Of a stretch of 9,001 nt of DNA, positions 6,752 to 9,001 are shown piece by piece. The position numbers and the translations under genes were made by a program. Source of the DNA: Caulobacteraceae bacterium (GTDB lineage: Bacteria; Pseudomonadota; Alphaproteobacteria; Caulobacterales; Caulobacteraceae); NCBI GenBank assembly GCA_025351125.1, contig JANXWN010000467.1, positions 1-9,001 on the forward strand. Direction: 5' to 3'. How positions within the stretch are numbered: position 1 is the first letter of the stretch; each line of letters starts with the position of its first letter. A model generated the notes under the pieces. The model was not told where the DNA came from, ran no database searches, and worked only from the letters and a program-made list of their open reading frames with translations.

Positions 6752-9001
6752 TTACTCCGGCTTACGCCAAATCTCCTCGTTGGCCGCCCCGGTGATCGTA
6801 GGATCTTCGACGTCCTGCAGGTCGATTTGCTTGGGAAGCACGTCGGACAACAACTCGTCGGGCTTGATATTGATAACCGGATCGCCCGTCGGGGTGCAGT
6901 TCCCCTGCTGGCCGATCACGCAACTGTTAATCCGGTAAAGCACGCGGAACGGCGGATTGCCGTTGCCGGTAATATGCACGTTGGCCGACAGAGACGCCGA
7001 GGGACCGGTCAACAAGGTCCCGCCGGTGTTGACGATAGCCAGATAGAGATCGAGATTTTTCGGTCCCGGCGTCTTGTAGCCGTTGATCGTCACGCCACCG
7101 GTGACATAGGCGCCGGAGGTTTGGGTGGCTTGGAAGCCGCTGGTATTCTGTTGCACTATCCTCGAGTCGCTGTTGAGCGTGAGGTTGTCCACCGCCAACA
7201 ACACGACGTGGCTGGTGTTGATCGGGAGTTGAGGTCTTGGCACGATCGGATTGATTAGCGTTGGCGGAATGTCCGGAGTCGTATCGAGTATCTTATCGAA
7301 CTCCGTCGATCCCATAAGGATGTTGCCGGCGCTGGTCAGCGTGGCGGACTTGAATGTCAAAGGATTTGATACCGGACCGTTCGGCCCCGCGAACGTCGCA
7401 GTGCCGATCGAGCCGTCAGGAGTCGTCGAGGCTCCAACTGCGGTCTGATCATTAACGACTTGGATCGATTTGGGCGCCCAACCCACCGCTGTGGGGCTCC
7501 CGACAACAAGATCAACGGCGTCGTTGGCGCCCACCGCCGGAATGAGCTTGCCGGTCACCGAGACGGTTCCCGCAGTGTAGAAACTGATCGTTTTGCCCAG
7601 CTGCGACGGCAGGGTCGCGTCGCCGACGGTGATATCGCCGCCGGATTCGAACAGAGTGACATTGGGCGACTGCAAGGTCGAAGCGAGCACCATGCTGCCT
7701 GTGCCCGTCGCCTTGTCGGCCAGGGTCATGCCCGAGGGGTCGCTTAAAGAAATGCCGAGGGCGTCCGTGGCAGTGAGGGCGCCCGCCGGATTGGAGAAGG
7801 TTTTGGCGGAAATGAACACCGCCGACTTGTCGATGTTGAACAGGCCGCCCAGAGAGCCGCTGACGGTGGCGAACAGGGTGTCGCCCAGGGTGCCCGATCC
7901 CTTGCCGGTGGCGCCGACTGCCCCGTTCAGCGTCGCCGCGCCGGTCGACACGATCACCACGTCATCACCAGCCCGCGCCGACCCGACGGACACGTCGCCG
8001 CCGGTGGATTGCAGAGCGATATCGCCTCCGGCGTTCAGTGCGCCGGTCGTGACCGAAACGCCCTTGACACTGATGCTGCCACCGCCGGTCACGCCCCCGC
8101 TGCCGTCGCTTCCCGCCGTCGCCGCATCGATCGCCGCCGTGCCGGCCGCCGTGATCAGGGCGTCGGCCCCCGCGACCAGGCTATTGGCCGGCGATACGGT
8201 GATGTCGCCTGCGGTCGTGGTGATCGCCAGCGCGCCGGGGCCCGCATTCACCGTCGCGCCGGCCAGGAGGTTAAGGGTCTTGGCGTTGGTCAGGCTGAAG
8301 CCGCCCGATCCGGTGTTGCCGAAACTTCCAAGTGCATCGATTTGATTGGCGTCGTTGAGCGTCGCCCCGCCGACCGACGATCCGGTCAAGATATTGGTGG
8401 TGATGATCCCGCCTGACTGGGTTATCGCGCCGCCGGACACCAAATTGACGGTGTTGGGATCGGTGAGCAAATCGGCTTTCAAGGTCATCGATCCGCTCGT
8501 CGCCAGCGTCAGATTGCCCGCGCCGGCGTCGACTTTCGCGGTAACCGTCATGCCGGACGCCCTGGCATCGGTGATGCTCAGCCCGCCGGAACCGGTATTG
8601 GTAAAGCCCGCGAGATTGTCGAACTGGTTCGATCCGGTCAGACTAGCCCCGCCGACAGAGGAACCCGTGAGGTTGGCGGCGGTGATGACGCTCGCGGTGT
8701 CTTGCGTAATCGTTCCGGCGTCGGTGAGCGTAACCGTTCCGGTTCCGGCATTGACCGCGCCGGTGACGGCGAGGTTGGGCGCGTTGGCTAGCGTCAGATT
8801 GCCGTTGGAGGTGTTGAAGGTCCCCAGCGTGACGATCTGATTGACGAGATTGTTGAACGAGGCGTTCCCGACCGAGGAGCCGGTGAGGGTTCCCGCCGTG
8901 ATCGTGGCGGTGTCCGCCGAGATTGTTCCGGTGTCGGTGAGGGTGATCGTTCCGGTTCCGGCATTGACCGCGCCGGTGACAGCGAGGTTGGGCGCGTTGG
9001 C
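6752..9001 (-). CDS. Filamentous haemagglutinin-like repetitive exoprotein, 3' part (5' end outside window)
   Basis: The minus-strand frame is open from the right edge to TAA at 6752, giving 749 visible residues; the N-terminal secretion domain and signal peptide lie beyond the window. The ATG at 8551 is internal and not the start. The sequence is rich in Thr, Gly, Ala, Asn, Ser and Val, with strand-turn phrases such as NAGTGTITLTD, NTGSGG and TTAGDITV, typical of a right-handed beta-helix shaft of two-partner-secretion exoproteins. Units of 71, 72 and 94 residues open the visible part, each with (L)TGSSVG. Repetition fades after about residue 240. The last about 165 residues are less repetitive. 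They contain the protein's only two visible cysteines (694 and 702, in SCVIGQQGNC) and end in DPTITGAANEEIW. It probably acts at the cell surface as an adhesin or contact protein. The outer-membrane TpsB transporter is not in the window. The CHAT gene follows in the same operon. Confidence 0.85.
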   Translation of the reverse strand, partial: ANAPNLAVTGAVNAGTGTITLTDTGTISADTATITAGTLTGSSVGNASFNNLVNQIVTLGTFNTSNGNLTLANAPNLAVTGAVNAGTGTVTLTDAGTITQDTASVITAANLTGSSVGGASLTGSNQFDNLAGFTNTGSGGLSITDARASGMTVTAKVDAGAGNLTLATSGSMTLKADLLTDPNTVNLVSGGAITQSGGIITTNILTGSSVGGATLNDANQIDALGSFGNTGSGGFSLTNAKTLNLLAGATVNAGPGALAITTTAGDITVSPANSLVAGADALITAAGTAAIDAATAGSDGSGGVTGGGSISVKGVSVTTGALNAGGDIALQSTGGDVSVGSARAGDDVVIVSTGAATLNGAVGATGKGSGTLGDTLFATVSGSLGGLFNIDKSAVFISAKTFSNPAGALTATDALGISLSDPSGMTLADKATGTGSMVLASTLQSPNVTLFESGGDITVGDATLPSQLGKTISFYTAGTVSVTGKLIPAVGANDAVDLVVGSPTAVGWAPKSIQVVNDQTAVGASTTPDGSIGTATFAGPNGPVSNPLTFKSATLTSAGNILMGSTEFDKILDTTPDIPPTLINPIVPRPQLPINTSHVVLLAVDNLTLNSDSRIVQQNTSGFQATQTSGAYVTGGVTINGYKTPGPKNLDLYLAIVNTGGTLLTGPSASLSANVHITGNGNPPFRVLYRINSCVIGQQGNCTPTGDPVINIKPDELLSDVLPKQIDLQDVEDPTITGAANEEIWRKPE
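6755..6758 (-). promoter_or_regulatory. Ribosome binding site embedded at the end of the exoprotein gene
   Basis: On the minus strand GGAG occupies the last codons of the exoprotein gene, directly before its TAA stop (6754-6752), and stands 6 nt from ATG 6748 and 9 nt from ATG 6745. With only 3 nt between stop and start, terminating ribosomes probably re-initiate here, which couples translation of the CHAT protein to that of the exoprotein. Confidence 0.65.
8291..8572 (-). repeat. Exoprotein diverged repeat, unit 3 (282 bp, 94 residues)
   Basis: This unit starts TDARASGMTVTAKVDAGAG and keeps ILTGSSVGGATL, NQIDALGSF and NTGSGGFSL in the same order as unit 2. It carries about 22 extra residues in its first half (around TLKADLLTDPNTVNL), equivalent to one more coil of the predicted beta-helix. 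The following segment (TNAKTLNLLAGATVNAGPG) begins another unit but soon diverges. Confidence 0.6.
8573..8788 (-). repeat. Exoprotein tandem repeat, unit 2 (216 bp, 72 residues)
   Basis: This unit begins with the same ANAPNLAVTGAVNAGTGT phrase as unit 1 and contains LTGSSVGGASL and NTGSGGLS. It is one codon longer than unit 1. Its second half resembles unit 3 more than unit 1, so the repeats look like a mosaic. Confidence 0.8.
8789..9001 (-). repeat. Exoprotein tandem repeat, unit 1 (213 bp, 71 residues)
   Basis: This is the first visible unit, starting at the window edge with ANAPNLAVTGAVNAGTGT. It is in frame with the next unit at a 213-bp offset. The 50 bp at 8952-9001 match 8739-8788 with a single mismatch by eye; the rest is more diverged (NNLVNQIVTLGTF against the next unit's GSNQFDNLAGFTN). 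Further copies may lie to the right. Confidence 0.8.

Noticed and set aside
7593..8840. Two long plus-strand frames (7593-8345 and 8346-8840) rich in Ala, Pro, Val and Ser
   Set aside because: Both are antisense to the repetitive exoprotein. Strand-repeat codons such as ACC, GGC and GTC read as Pro/Ala/Val-rich sequence on the opposite strand. No convincing start signals were seen.
8291..9001. Possible CRISPR-like or intergenic repeat array
   Set aside because: The repeats are contiguous, about 213 bp or longer, in frame and protein-coding, with no short direct repeats separated by unique spacers.

Overview
The window comes from a GC-rich Gram-negative bacterium, most likely an alphaproteobacterium. 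The reasons are the strong G/C third-position bias, the style of the filamentous-haemagglutinin-like protein with its secreted CHAT partner, and the type VI secretion (T6SS) gene. Genus cannot be set from the sequence alone. Five protein genes account for almost all of the window. No tRNA, rRNA, CRISPR array or insertion sequence was seen.

Left half (1-3501, + strand): a tightly packed run of three genes. It opens with the 3' two thirds of tssH/clpV, the AAA+ unfoldase that recycles the contracted T6SS sheath. After 31 nt comes a class I SAM-dependent methyltransferase with the regulatory and C-terminal modules of the protein-lysine methyltransferase (PKMT) type. After a further 26 nt comes a 128-residue protein with an N-terminal His and a C-terminal 'DC-x-x-F' block that resembles permuted papain-like (NlpC/P60-superfamily) enzymes. 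The short gaps suggest one operon, probably the tail of a T6SS cluster extending left of the window.

Right half (3572-9001, - strand): a second unit converging on the first. The upstream gene, incomplete because it runs off the right edge, encodes a Thr/Gly/Ala/Asn-rich repetitive beta-helix exoprotein of the two-partner-secretion/filamentous haemagglutinin type. It is followed after only 3 nt by a 1058-residue exported TPR-CHAT protein whose C-terminal caspase-like domain keeps the His and Cys dyad. The two genes are almost certainly co-translated.

The two units meet tail to tail across about 70 bp. The window therefore joins a T6SS module, carrying two non-core enzymes, to a surface-exoprotein plus exported caspase-like module. 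The most interesting possibilities are a T6SS-linked protein methyltransferase, a small uncharacterised papain-like enzyme that could be a T6SS effector or cell-wall hydrolase, and an extracytoplasmic CHAT protease that may process or regulate its partner adhesin.
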